From: Phycisphaerales bacterium
GTDB lineage: Bacteria > Planctomycetota > Phycisphaerae > Phycisphaerales > SM1A02
Assembly (NCBI GenBank): GCA_022447165.1
Contig: JAKVBR010000001.1
Coordinates: 1-29,879, forward strand
Length of the DNA stretch: 29,879 nucleotides
Reading direction: 5' to 3'
Shown: positions 23,346 to 29,879 of the stretch, piece after piece
Position numbering within the stretch: position 1 is the stretch's first letter
How the letters are laid out: every line of letters begins with the position of its first letter
Notes under the pieces: model-generated
Told to the model about the DNA's origin: nothing
What the model saw: only the letters and a program-made list of their open reading frames with translations
The model's database searches: none
Made by a program: the position numbers and the translations under genes

Positions 23346-24826
23346 TCTTCACCTCTTAACTGCGCTGTAACTTGCGTACTGCTTCTACCTGGCCTATGCG
23401 AAAGTACTTCCACTTCAACACCAAGAGAAGTGAGCAATTCAAACTCATTAATCTCTTCCTTAGCGTAATCACCACCCTTGACATACAGGTCAGGTCGAAC
23501 AAGTTGAATAAGGGCTTCGGCAGTGGGTTCTTCAAAGGAAGTAACAAGCGATACACACTGCAGTTCTGCAAGAATCTCCATTCGTTCTTCGAGTGAATAA
23601 ACCGGTCGATTGTCACCCTTTTGGGCTTTCACTTGCGCGTCACTATTGACGCCTACAACAAGAACGTCACCAAGTTTTGCTGCTTCTCTCAGATATGAGA
23701 CATGACCCGCATGGATCACATCGAAACAACCGTTGGTGAGCACGACTCGCTTGCCTGCTTGTTTTAATGCGTTCATCTCAATCTCAAGCAACTCACTAGA
23801 ACGCACCTTACTGCGACCTTCTTCACTTGCTTGGATGACAGCGAGTTTGATTTGAGCAATAGGAATAGGTGTTGCTCCAAACATTTCAACTTCAAGTCCA
23901 GCAGCAATGTTCGCAAATGTAACGGACTCAATCCAATTCATTCCAGACGCTAAACCCATCGCAATTGCAGCGAGCACCATGTCTCCCGCACCAGTAACGT
24001 CATACACAGTTCTTACCGTCGTTGGAATGTGCTTCGCATCTCGCTCTCGTTCTTTGACCACTGCGCCATGCTTATCAAGCGTTACAACTGCCGCATGCAA
24101 TTGCAAATCTTCACACAGTGTATTTGCAAGTTCAACTGCACCCGCAATTGGCTCATCATCATGCAAACGCGTGCCAGTTGCTCGCTCTGCTTCCGTTCTG
24201 TTTGGCGTGATTGCAGTCGCCCCTGCATACTTTCCGTAATCATCAATGTTTGCGGGGTCAACAATCACTTGTACACCTGCTTCTCTGCAATGTTCGATGA
24301 CTTGCGTGCAACATGAGGGCGTCAAAACACCTTTGCCATAATCTTCAATGCAAACGACATCTGCATCTTGCAAGTTCGCACCCAGCGCTGAAAGTATCTT
24401 GGCTTCAATGTCGCTACTGATAGGTTCTTTTGTTTCTCGGTCGAGCCGGAACATCTTCTGCGGATGCCGGTGCTGAGCGAGCCCAACAAGACTTCGCTTC
24501 ACTGTTGTTGGCCGGTCTGAACACTCAATGAGGTGCTCGGCATTGATTCCATCTTCCTCTAACAGCGCTTTTAACGTTTGACCTTCTGAATCGTTTCCGA
24601 TGACGCCAATGCATGTCACCTGACCACCCATTGCACTGATGCATCTCGCAACATTGCCTGAGCCACCTGCTAATGCCTCTGTCTTTTTCACTTCAAGCAC
24701 TGGAACTGGGGCATCTGGGCTCAGTCGTTCTGCGTCGCCAAACATGCTTTCATCAAGCATAAAATCGCCCACAATGACGATGTTGGGGCTCTTCATATTC
24801 ATCACACTCGTTAACAATGTGCTCAT
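23342..24826 (-). CDS. hldE: Bifunctional heptose 7-phosphate kinase / heptose 1-phosphate adenylyltransferase
   Basis: HldE makes the ADP-heptose precursor of the LPS inner core. The 494-residue protein has an N-terminal PfkB/ribokinase domain (about 14-325). It includes GDFMLDESMFGDAERLSPDA and the catalytic TGAGD loop (278-282). A nucleotidyltransferase domain follows (about 355-494) with TNGCFDVIHAGHVSYLR (HxGH 372-375), GVNSD and the YVKGGDY segment. The fused arrangement is the proteobacterial type. The ATG at 24826 overlaps the lpxK stop by four bases; later in-frame ATGs at codons 9 and 11 are possible starts. Confidence 0.96.
   Translation of the reverse strand: MSTLLTSVMNMKSPNIVIVGDFMLDESMFGDAERLSPDAPVPVLEVKKTEALAGGSGNVARCISAMGGQVTCIGVIGNDSEGQTLKALLEEDGINAEHLIECSDRPTTVKRSLVGLAQHRHPQKMFRLDRETKEPISSDIEAKILSALGANLQDADVVCIEDYGKGVLTPSCCTQVIEHCREAGVQVIVDPANIDDYGKYAGATAITPNRTEAERATGTRLHDDEPIAGAVELANTLCEDLQLHAAVVTLDKHGAVVKERERDAKHIPTTVRTVYDVTGAGDMVLAAIAMGLASGMNWIESVTFANIAAGLEVEMFGATPIPIAQIKLAVIQASEEGRSKVRSSELLEIEMNALKQAGKRVVLTNGCFDVIHAGHVSYLREAAKLGDVLVVGVNSDAQVKAQKGDNRPVYSLEERMEILAELQCVSLVTSFEEPTAEALIQLVRPDLYVKGGDYAKEEINEFELLTSLGVEVEVLSHRPGRSSTQVTAQLRGEE
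23349..23355 (-). promoter_or_regulatory. Ribosome binding site of pepP
   Basis: GAGGTGA ends three bases before the GTG at 23345 (GAGG core about six bases away) and supports the unusual GTG start inside the end of hldE. Confidence 0.6.
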
Positions 24827-25845
24827 GTGTCCATCGTATCTTGAAACACACTTAAAAGTAATGCTTCAAGTTCGTTATCGCCCTCAATAACATCTAAAGC
24901 AAGGTCGGGAACAACAATTGGGCACTGCATGTCCGAAAAATCAATCAGTTCTCTCGCCTTCACCCAATCTTTAAGCGTCATCACGATGCCATCAACATTG
25001 CGAGATGCCGTTGCGAGGGAATCAAATTCTTCCCTCGTAAACGGTTGATGGTCACCAGCATCAAGTTGCATAGCGATTTTTGCCCCAAGGCGAACGAGTG
25101 CTTCGATGACGGGTCTTGGGTGTCCAATGCCAAGACGAACCGCAACGCTCTTACCTGTGAGCCAATCCAAACTTACATCCTCGCAACCGCTGTTCGTGAA
25201 TAAATGCAATCCCGTCCACTGGTGCGCCGCCCATGCAATGGGCTCCTTTCCATGTTCAGCAACAACGCTATTTGCAAATGAAGGATCTGCTCTACCTGCA
25301 TGACTCACAACAACCGCGTCTGCTCGCTTGAGTCCAGAAACTGGTTCTCTTAGCCAGCCCGCAGGAAGCATGCGCTGCAAAAACGCACTACGTAAAAAAT
25401 CCATGACAACAATGTCGAGGTCGCGATGCAAGCGTCTATGCTGAAACCCATCATCCATCAGAAAACAGTCCGCTTGCCCCCCGTTTTCAATGTACGCTCG
25501 AATCATAGCGACGCGGTCTGCCCCAACGATGACGTCAATGTCATGTAAACGCTCATGATACTCAAGCACTTCATCAGCTTTAGCAGGGTCAACCGCTGCG
25601 TATCCTCTCATGACAACCGCTGGATTGTGTCCATGAGCGCGCAATCGTTTTACAATCCACGTCACAAGGGGCGTTTTTCCAGTTCCGCCAACAGTAATGT
25701 TTCCGACTGCAATGACTGGCTTATCAACTTTTTGAATAGAAGCACTTGTGTCGTAGTGGTGATTGCGAATGCGCACGATGAGTCCATACAACAATGATGC
25801 TGGCACTGCAAAGAAATCTAACCAAGATGGAAGTGGAGTTTTCAT
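24823..25845 (-). CDS. lpxK: Tetraacyldisaccharide 4'-kinase
   Basis: LpxK phosphorylates the lipid A precursor to make lipid IVA at the inner face of the cytoplasmic membrane. The 340-residue protein has an N-terminal hydrophobic segment (about 10-26) for membrane association, then the Walker A region VGNITVGGTGKTPL (47-60). The signature DDGFQHRRLHRDLDIVVMD is at 131-149, and LKRADAVVVSHAG and the TLKDWVK segment follow near the end. The frame is open for 31 codons upstream, but the ATG at 25845 overlaps the maf stop as ATGA and fits the family start. Confidence 0.95.
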   Translation of the reverse strand: MKTPLPSWLDFFAVPASLLYGLIVRIRNHHYDTSASIQKVDKPVIAVGNITVGGTGKTPLVTWIVKRLRAHGHNPAVVMRGYAAVDPAKADEVLEYHERLHDIDVIVGADRVAMIRAYIENGGQADCFLMDDGFQHRRLHRDLDIVVMDFLRSAFLQRMLPAGWLREPVSGLKRADAVVVSHAGRADPSFANSVVAEHGKEPIAWAAHQWTGLHLFTNSGCEDVSLDWLTGKSVAVRLGIGHPRPVIEALVRLGAKIAMQLDAGDHQPFTREEFDSLATASRNVDGIVMTLKDWVKARELIDFSDMQCPIVVPDLALDVIEGDNELEALLLSVFQDTMDT

Positions 25846-26423
25846 TGTGTCTTTAAAAACTTGGAAAGCAGTGGCTCTAACACTTGCATCGGCAAGCCCA
25901 TAACACCAGTCATATCTCCTTCTACGCTTATGGGCCACCCTGCTTCAATCTGCTCGAGCACATTGTACCCGCCTGCCTTTCCCTTCCAATGTTCGCTTTG
26001 AATATAAGTGTCTATCGATTGTTCACTCAAATCGCCAATGTATATAGACGCGATGTCACATCCGGATTCAAGATGACCATCTTGTGTTGCGATGCACCAT
26101 CCTGTGTAGACATGATGCTCCCTATTTGTCATCGCACGCAACATGTCCCGTGCATCTTGACCCTCTTTTGGTTGACCAAAGACATGGTTATGCAATACAC
26201 AAACCGTATCTGCTGCAATCACGACATCTTCTTGTGCACACTGCTCTGCAACATCAATTGCCTTTAAGACGGCTAGTGTTTCAACCCACTTGCTTGGCAA
26301 CATTGCACCAATGTCAAAGACACCATCATCGATGAGCGGCAAGATAACGCGTGGTTCAAAACCATGCTCACGCAACAGTTGTAATCGACGTGGAGATTGA
26401 CTTCCTAGTACAAGATTGACCAT
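25842..26423 (-). CDS. maf: Maf-like nucleoside triphosphate pyrophosphatase
   Basis: This 193-residue protein hydrolyses non-canonical or modified nucleoside triphosphates (house-cleaning). Family motifs are LVLGSQSPRRLQLLREHG at the N-terminus, AADTVCVLHNHVFGQP in the middle (catalytic Asp about residue 72) and GKAGGYNVLEQ toward the end. The usual KAGGYGIQ has here become KAGGYNVLEQ, so the nucleotide preference is not certain. The ATG at 26423 follows an in-frame TTG and comes three bases after the stop of the heptosyltransferase. Its stop overlaps lpxK by four bases. Confidence 0.92.
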   Translation of the reverse strand: MVNLVLGSQSPRRLQLLREHGFEPRVILPLIDDGVFDIGAMLPSKWVETLAVLKAIDVAEQCAQEDVVIAADTVCVLHNHVFGQPKEGQDARDMLRAMTNREHHVYTGWCIATQDGHLESGCDIASIYIGDLSEQSIDTYIQSEHWKGKAGGYNVLEQIEAGWPISVEGDMTGVMGLPMQVLEPLLSKFLKTQ

Positions 26424-26426
26424 CAA

Positions 26427-27449
26427 TTACTGCATCCCTAACAAGTCATCAGTTCGCTGAACGACTGTTTCAGTATCAATCTGTTTCATGATTGATTCGC
26501 CAATCGAGTGATCTTTAAAATGCACATTGGAGTAATTGACGGGTGCTGAAATGACAGATGACAATTGCCCGTAGGGGCCGACCTCAATGGGGTTCGTAGG
26601 ACCATACAACGCAATGAGTGGAACGCCATATCCAACGCCGATGTGAATTGCAGCCGAATCATTTCCGATGAGTAACTCACTATGTGAAACAACTGCCATA
26701 AGTCCGCCAACAGAGAGTTCAGGAAGCACATTAATCACACCATCGAGTTGAATGAGTTCATTGATTTGCTCTTCTTCATTCGGAGCACCAACAACAACGA
26801 CTTGCTTACCCAAGCTTTGAAGGTGATGTGCGACTGTACAAAATCGTTCGACAGGCCACTGCTTAGATGACCACCTTGAAGTTGGTGCGAGGACGACATA
26901 ATCATGCACACCGTGTTCTGCTCGATACTCAGACCACCATGCTTCGGCGTACGGCGGCGTATAGAGCCGCATGTCTTTAACCGGTTGAACGCCTATGCTC
27001 TCGATGAGTTCAAGCATGTTGTCAACTGTGTGCGGTGATGTGGTTTGCACTCGATTGGTATACCCAAGCCAACCAAACTCCCTTGCATGGTCTGGGCCGA
27101 TTCGCTGTTTTGCACATGTAGAGAGTGCGAGCATTCCACTTCGCCCTAACCCCTGACCATCGATAACAAGGTCATAGGATGCTTGCTTTAATGTATTCGT
27201 CAGCGACTTCACTTTTTTGAAGCCACTAGGCGTATACCACCGTTGAAGTTCACGGCGAGGAAAAGGGATGACATCCCGAAGGGCCGGATGCTCAGAAACT
27301 GCATCAATGAACTCCGATTGAACAAGCCAATCAATTGCAGCATCTGGAAATGCTGCATGCAAACTCGCGACAACAGGGACGCTCCGACATACATCTCCAA
27401 GCGCGCTTGGGCGAATAAACAAGATGCGTTCTGGGGAATCGTTTGTCAT
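26427..27449 (-). CDS. Glycosyltransferase family 9 protein, probably an LPS heptosyltransferase
   Basis: The 340-residue GT-B protein begins ILFIRPSALGDVCRSVPVV, the typical GT9 start (R-x-x-x-x-GD). A DLVIDGQGLGRSG segment and RIGPDHAREFGWLGY lie in the first half. The donor-binding half has VVLAPTSRWSSKQWP and GNDSAAIHIGVGYGVPLIALYGPTNP. This matches WaaC/WaaF-type heptosyltransferases that add heptose from ADP-heptose, consistent with hldE and lpxK in the same unit. Which heptose it adds is not clear. The frame is open 51 codons further upstream. The ATG at 27449 fits the family start and lies nine bases after a TACGAT hexamer. Confidence 0.9.
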   Translation of the reverse strand: MTNDSPERILFIRPSALGDVCRSVPVVASLHAAFPDAAIDWLVQSEFIDAVSEHPALRDVIPFPRRELQRWYTPSGFKKVKSLTNTLKQASYDLVIDGQGLGRSGMLALSTCAKQRIGPDHAREFGWLGYTNRVQTTSPHTVDNMLELIESIGVQPVKDMRLYTPPYAEAWWSEYRAEHGVHDYVVLAPTSRWSSKQWPVERFCTVAHHLQSLGKQVVVVGAPNEEEQINELIQLDGVINVLPELSVGGLMAVVSHSELLIGNDSAAIHIGVGYGVPLIALYGPTNPIEVGPYGQLSSVISAPVNYSNVHFKDHSIGESIMKQIDTETVVQRTDDLLGMQ

Positions 27450-27458
27450 TGGGTGCAC

Positions 27459-27464
27459 ATCGTA
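27459..27464 (-). promoter_or_regulatory. -10-like hexamer of the heptosyltransferase operon
   Basis: TACGAT lies nine bases before the ATG at 27449. A partial -35 (TTTTCA) stands 17 bases further upstream. No Shine-Dalgarno sequence intervenes, so the transcript would be nearly leaderless. Confidence 0.4.
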
Positions 27465-27510
27465 CCCGCAAGCAGAAGGCCTGAAAAACAGGAAACCATG
27501 CAATCGGTCC

Positions 27511-27538
27511 TTGACAGAGGTGCTTTTGGGGTTAATAG
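27511..27538 (+). promoter_or_regulatory. Possible promoter of the kinase gene
   Basis: A perfect -35 TTGACA (27511-27516) is followed after 16 bases by TAATAG (27533-27538), a poor -10. Transcription would start near 27545, about 20 bases before the ATG. The weak -10 keeps the confidence low. Confidence 0.3.
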
Positions 27539-27552
27539 TTACCCTTATATGA

Positions 27553-27563
27553 GGTTTCAAACC
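27553..27563. repeat. Dyad next to the kinase start codon
   Basis: GGTTTCAAACC is a perfect inverted repeat with a single central base, ending two bases before the ATG at 27566. ATATGAG is also repeated directly on both sides (27547-27553 and 27564-27570). It could be an operator or a small hairpin covering the only GAGG before the gene. Confidence 0.3.
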
Positions 27564-27565
27564 AT

Positions 27566-28861
27566 ATGAGTACCCCTTCTGAAGATACAAAACCGGTAGC
27601 AAGCCAACCAGAGAGAACTGGTAGCCCTGGCGCTTCTACGTTTGGCTTTGAAACGATGCTCGGCAAACTCATTGTTGATATGGGGCTTGTCACTGATGAT
27701 GAACTTGAAGAATGCCAAAGTTTGCTGCAAGATGCAGATGGCAACGCAACTGGTCATACCCTTGCAGATATCTTGGTCAATCATCAATATGCGACACGCA
27801 GACAGATTCAACGACTTCAAGCAGATTTTGATACACGCAAATCAACACAGCGTATTCAGGGGTACAAAATCATTCGTAAACTTGGCGCAGGCGCGATGGC
27901 GACTGTGTTTTTAGCACAACAAGAAAGTCTCGATCGACCAGTTGCGATTAAAGTGTTACCGAAGAAGTTTTCTGAAAATGAAGACTTCATCGAGCGGTTT
28001 TATAAAGAAGGTCGCGCTGCGGCAAAACTCAATGACGCAAACATCGTGCAAGCGTATGATGTTGGTCAATCGGGCGACTACCACTACTTTGTCATGGAGT
28101 ATGTGGATGGCGAAACGGTATACGACCAAATCGTTTCTCGCGGCAAACTCAGTGAAGCAGAAGCTCTTCCAATCATTCAGCAAGTTGCAAAAGCACTGAT
28201 GCACGCACATGAGCGAGGATTTATTCACCGCGACATCAAACCAAAGAACATCATGATTGCAAAGAATGGTGATGTAAAACTAGCTGATCTTGGACTTGCA
28301 CGCGCACTTGACGACAGAGAGGCAGCCGAAGCCGAAGCAGGTCGTGCGTATGGCACACCTTATTACATTAGCCCTGAACAGATTCGCGGTCGAAAAGACA
28401 TCACCCCTGCTGCTGACTTGTATGGATTAGGCGCGACGCTCTATCACATGGTCACAGGCAATGTCCCATTCCCTGGGAAAAATCCGTCGGATGTCATGCA
28501 CCGCCATTTAAAGCAAACTCTCGTGCCACCCGACCATGTCAATCCGTCACTGTCTGCGGGCTTTTCACAAGTCATCGAAATGATGATGGCAAAAGACGTG
28601 TCACAGAGATATCAAACTGCTTCAGATTTACTTGAAGATTTAGAAACAGTAAAGCAAGGCGGCATCCCGCAATTTGCTCAACCAACGCTTGACTTTGCAA
28701 TGCTTGCTGAAGTCGCGCAAGAATCTTCCCCTGCTCCAGCGATTCCAACAACGACGCACGCGCCTCCTGTTAACAAAGAGATGCAAGCAATGTGGCTCTA
28801 TCTCTTTATTGGCAGTGCCATATTGAATTTGATTTTGTTAATTCTCTGGGCAGTGAAGTAA
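27566..28861 (+). CDS. Hanks-type serine/threonine protein kinase with N-terminal MshEN-like region and C-terminal membrane anchor
   Basis: The protein has 431 residues. Residues about 28-90 (LGKLIVDMGLVTDDELEEC...LADILVNHQYATRRQIQRL) resemble the N-terminal domain of type II secretion ATPases (MshEN-like). The kinase domain spans about 99-360: GAGAMATV glycine loop (107-114), VAIK (Lys129), HRDIKPKN (Asp223), DLG in place of DFG (241-243) and YISPEQ in place of APE. All catalytic residues are present. After a Pro/Thr-rich linker, one helix (409-430) ends the protein, so there is no external sensor domain. This cytoplasmic kinase is tethered by its tail; the substrate is unknown. It stands alone between two divergent/convergent genes. 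Confidence 0.92.
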   Translation: MSTPSEDTKPVASQPERTGSPGASTFGFETMLGKLIVDMGLVTDDELEECQSLLQDADGNATGHTLADILVNHQYATRRQIQRLQADFDTRKSTQRIQGYKIIRKLGAGAMATVFLAQQESLDRPVAIKVLPKKFSENEDFIERFYKEGRAAAKLNDANIVQAYDVGQSGDYHYFVMEYVDGETVYDQIVSRGKLSEAEALPIIQQVAKALMHAHERGFIHRDIKPKNIMIAKNGDVKLADLGLARALDDREAAEAEAGRAYGTPYYISPEQIRGRKDITPAADLYGLGATLYHMVTGNVPFPGKNPSDVMHRHLKQTLVPPDHVNPSLSAGFSQVIEMMMAKDVSQRYQTASDLLEDLETVKQGGIPQFAQPTLDFAMLAEVAQESSPAPAIPTTTHAPPVNKEMQAMWLYLFIGSAILNLILLILWAVK

Positions 28862-28862
28862 G

Positions 28863-29513
28863 TTACACCGTCGCTTTTTGCTTTTCCCAATCAGCCAAGA
28901 ACGCAGCAAGTCCCTTATCAGTGAGTGGATGATGCATCATTTGTTTAATGACTTTGTAGGGAACTGTGACAACATCAGCGCCGACTAATGCACACTGCAC
29001 AAGGTGCATAGGATGACGGATTGAAGCTGCGAGTACCTTCGTTTGGAAACCAAAGTTGTCATAAACCGTTCTAATTTGTTGAATGAGGTCCATTCCATCT
29101 GCACCAGTATCATCAACACGGCCAATAAAAGGACTGACTAGAAATGCCCCGGCTTTTGCGACGAGCATCGCTTGAAGCGGTTGGAAGCACAGCGTCATAT
29201 TGACTTTCACGCCGCGATCTGACAACGTTTTGCATGCCTTTAGTCCCTCAACAGTTGAAGGAAGTTTAATCACGATGTTGTTTGCAATTTGAAGAAGTTC
29301 ATTGGCTTCAGCAATCATCGCATCATGTTCAAGTGAAACAACTTCAGCGCTGACTGGACCAGTGACGACTTCACAAATCTCTGCCATCCGATTGTGAAAA
29401 TCAACGCCCTCTTTAGCAATGAGACTTGGATTTGTTGTCACGCCGTCAAGAATGCCTAGTTCTGCAGCTTGGCGAATATCATCAATGTTTGCGGTATCTA
29501 TATAAAGTTCCAT
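28863..29513 (-). CDS. tal: Transaldolase, small TalC type
   Basis: This 216-residue TIM-barrel enzyme of the pentose phosphate pathway moves a dihydroxyacetone unit between sugar phosphates. It has the family start MELYIDTANIDDIR, GVTTNPSLIAKEG (Asn28), the Schiff-base Lys83 (VIKLPST), VKVNMTLCFQ and SPFIGRVDD. Glu57 and Phe129 occupy positions where fructose-6-phosphate aldolases have Gln and Tyr, so I call transaldolase, not the aldolase. The frame is open 73 codons further upstream, but that part overlaps the divergent gene. The ATG at 29513 follows TACAAT by seven bases. It converges on the kinase with one base between the stops. Confidence 0.95.
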   Translation of the reverse strand: MELYIDTANIDDIRQAAELGILDGVTTNPSLIAKEGVDFHNRMAEICEVVTGPVSAEVVSLEHDAMIAEANELLQIANNIVIKLPSTVEGLKACKTLSDRGVKVNMTLCFQPLQAMLVAKAGAFLVSPFIGRVDDTGADGMDLIQQIRTVYDNFGFQTKVLAASIRHPMHLVQCALVGADVVTVPYKVIKQMMHHPLTDKGLAAFLADWEKQKATV

Positions 29514-29520
29514 AAGGCAT

Positions 29521-29526
29521 ATTGTA
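29521..29526 (-). promoter_or_regulatory. -10-like hexamer of the transaldolase gene
   Basis: TACAAT lies seven bases before the ATG at 29513, with no Shine-Dalgarno sequence between. Transcription would begin at the start codon. No good -35 is visible at 16-18 bases. Confidence 0.45.
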
Positions 29527-29548
29527 CCGCACAATACATCAAGCAATG

Positions 29549-29554
29549 TATGAT
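29549..29554 (+). promoter_or_regulatory. -10-like hexamer of the RidA-family gene
   Basis: TATGAT lies seven bases before the ATG at 29562. It is back to back with the transaldolase hexamer, 22 bases away. If used, it excludes the in-frame ATG at 29550, which overlaps it. Confidence 0.4.
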
Positions 29555-29561
29555 TGCGAAG

Positions 29562-29879
29562 ATGAGCATTAAAGAAACAATCGAATCTCTTGGGCACACA
29601 CTTCCAGTCGCACCTACACCAGTTGCCAACTACATTCCAGCAATCAAAAGTGGCAACGAAGTGATGACTAGTGGGCAAGTCCCAATACAGGATGGTGCCA
29701 TTCAGTTTTCGGGTTCTATACCAAGCCAACAAAGTGTTGAATCAGGCGTAAAGGCCGCAGAACTCTGCGCGCTCAATGCCATTGCTGCTGCAACAACAGT
29801 ACTTGATGGGGATGTTGACCGAATCACCGGAGTGAAGTCGCTCAAGGTTTATGTTGCAAGTGATGCAGGGTTTGCCGAC
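29562..29879 (+). CDS. RidA/YjgF/YER057c-family protein, N-terminal part (cut by window edge)
   Basis: The first 106 residues are inside the window, in frame to the last base. Family blocks are LPVAPTPVANYIPAIKSGN, then MTSGQVPIQDG and a long helix with AAELCALNAIAAATTVL, ending in VKSLKVYVASDAGF. This is the subgroup with P-x-P-V-A-N-Y near the start, in which members are enamine/imine deaminases or of unknown function. The catalytic Arg usually found near residue 105-110 falls beyond the window. An alternative ATG at 29550 would add four residues. Confidence 0.88.
   Translation, partial: MSIKETIESLGHTLPVAPTPVANYIPAIKSGNEVMTSGQVPIQDGAIQFSGSIPSQQSVESGVKAAELCALNAIAAATTVLDGDVDRITGVKSLKVYVASDAGFAD

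Noticed and set aside
27479..27492. Small inverted repeat CCTG-AAAAA-CAGG
   Set aside because: A four-base stem between divergent genes with no T-run in a sensible position is too weak to call a terminator or operator.
29514..29732. N-terminal extension of the transaldolase in the open frame
   Set aside because: It overlaps the RidA-family gene antisense, and the family start MELYIDTAN lies at 29513.
1..29879. tRNA or rRNA genes, CRISPR arrays, insertion sequences, prophage or toxin-antitoxin genes
   Set aside because: None seen. The sequence is filled by metabolic and envelope genes, and gaps are all shorter than about 145 bases.

Overview
The window is almost entirely coding, with no RNA genes, insertion sequences or CRISPR array that I can see. 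It looks like chromosomal DNA of a Gram-negative, aerobically respiring bacterium, most likely a planctomycete of the Phycisphaerae type. This placement is inferred from three things: alternative complex III genes joined to a caa3-type oxidase, an AroD-AroE fusion, and a Hanks-type kinase with an N-terminal MshEN-like domain. It has not been tested by phylogeny. Lipid A and heptose genes show that the cell makes LPS.

The centre is a respiratory operon on the minus strand, read from about 17240 down to 5004. The order is actA-actB-actC-actD-actE-actF (alternative complex III, a quinol:cytochrome c oxidoreductase), a small unknown membrane protein, sco (copper insertion), ctaC (subunit II with a fused cytochrome c), ctaD (subunit I, A2 type) and ctaF (subunit IV). 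Genes overlap by a few bases or nearly touch, and one good sigma70-like promoter lies in front of actA. Electrons would pass from quinol through ActA/ActB/ActE to the heme c and CuA of CtaC, then to the CtaD heme-copper site. No subunit III gene is present. At the left end, ctaB (heme O synthase) and a DUF3179 protein run on the plus strand toward this operon. Divergent from ctaB runs ctaA (heme A synthase), followed by a secreted-type esterase and a sugar-phosphate enzyme cut by the window edge.

To the right of the respiratory operon lie tatD and a DUF1573 protein (minus). Divergent from them is a shikimate pair, aroC and a fused aroD-aroE (plus). Next comes a minus-strand envelope operon: heptosyltransferase, maf, lpxK, hldE, pepP and a PPOX/DUF2470 protein, mostly with 4-base stop/start overlaps. 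A plus-strand serine/threonine kinase, a minus-strand transaldolase and a truncated plus-strand RidA-family gene close the window.

For expression, genes inside operons often have clear Shine-Dalgarno sequences. Several genes that begin a transcription unit instead have a -10-like hexamer 6 to 11 bases before the start codon and no Shine-Dalgarno, which suggests leaderless mRNAs. The convergent gene ends (4984/5004, 21513/21506, 28861/28863) show no intrinsic terminator. I found no convincing new biological system. The best leads are the missing subunit III, the cysteine-less DUF3179 protein inside the oxidase assembly genes, the unknown 110-residue protein, and the leaderless-promoter pattern.
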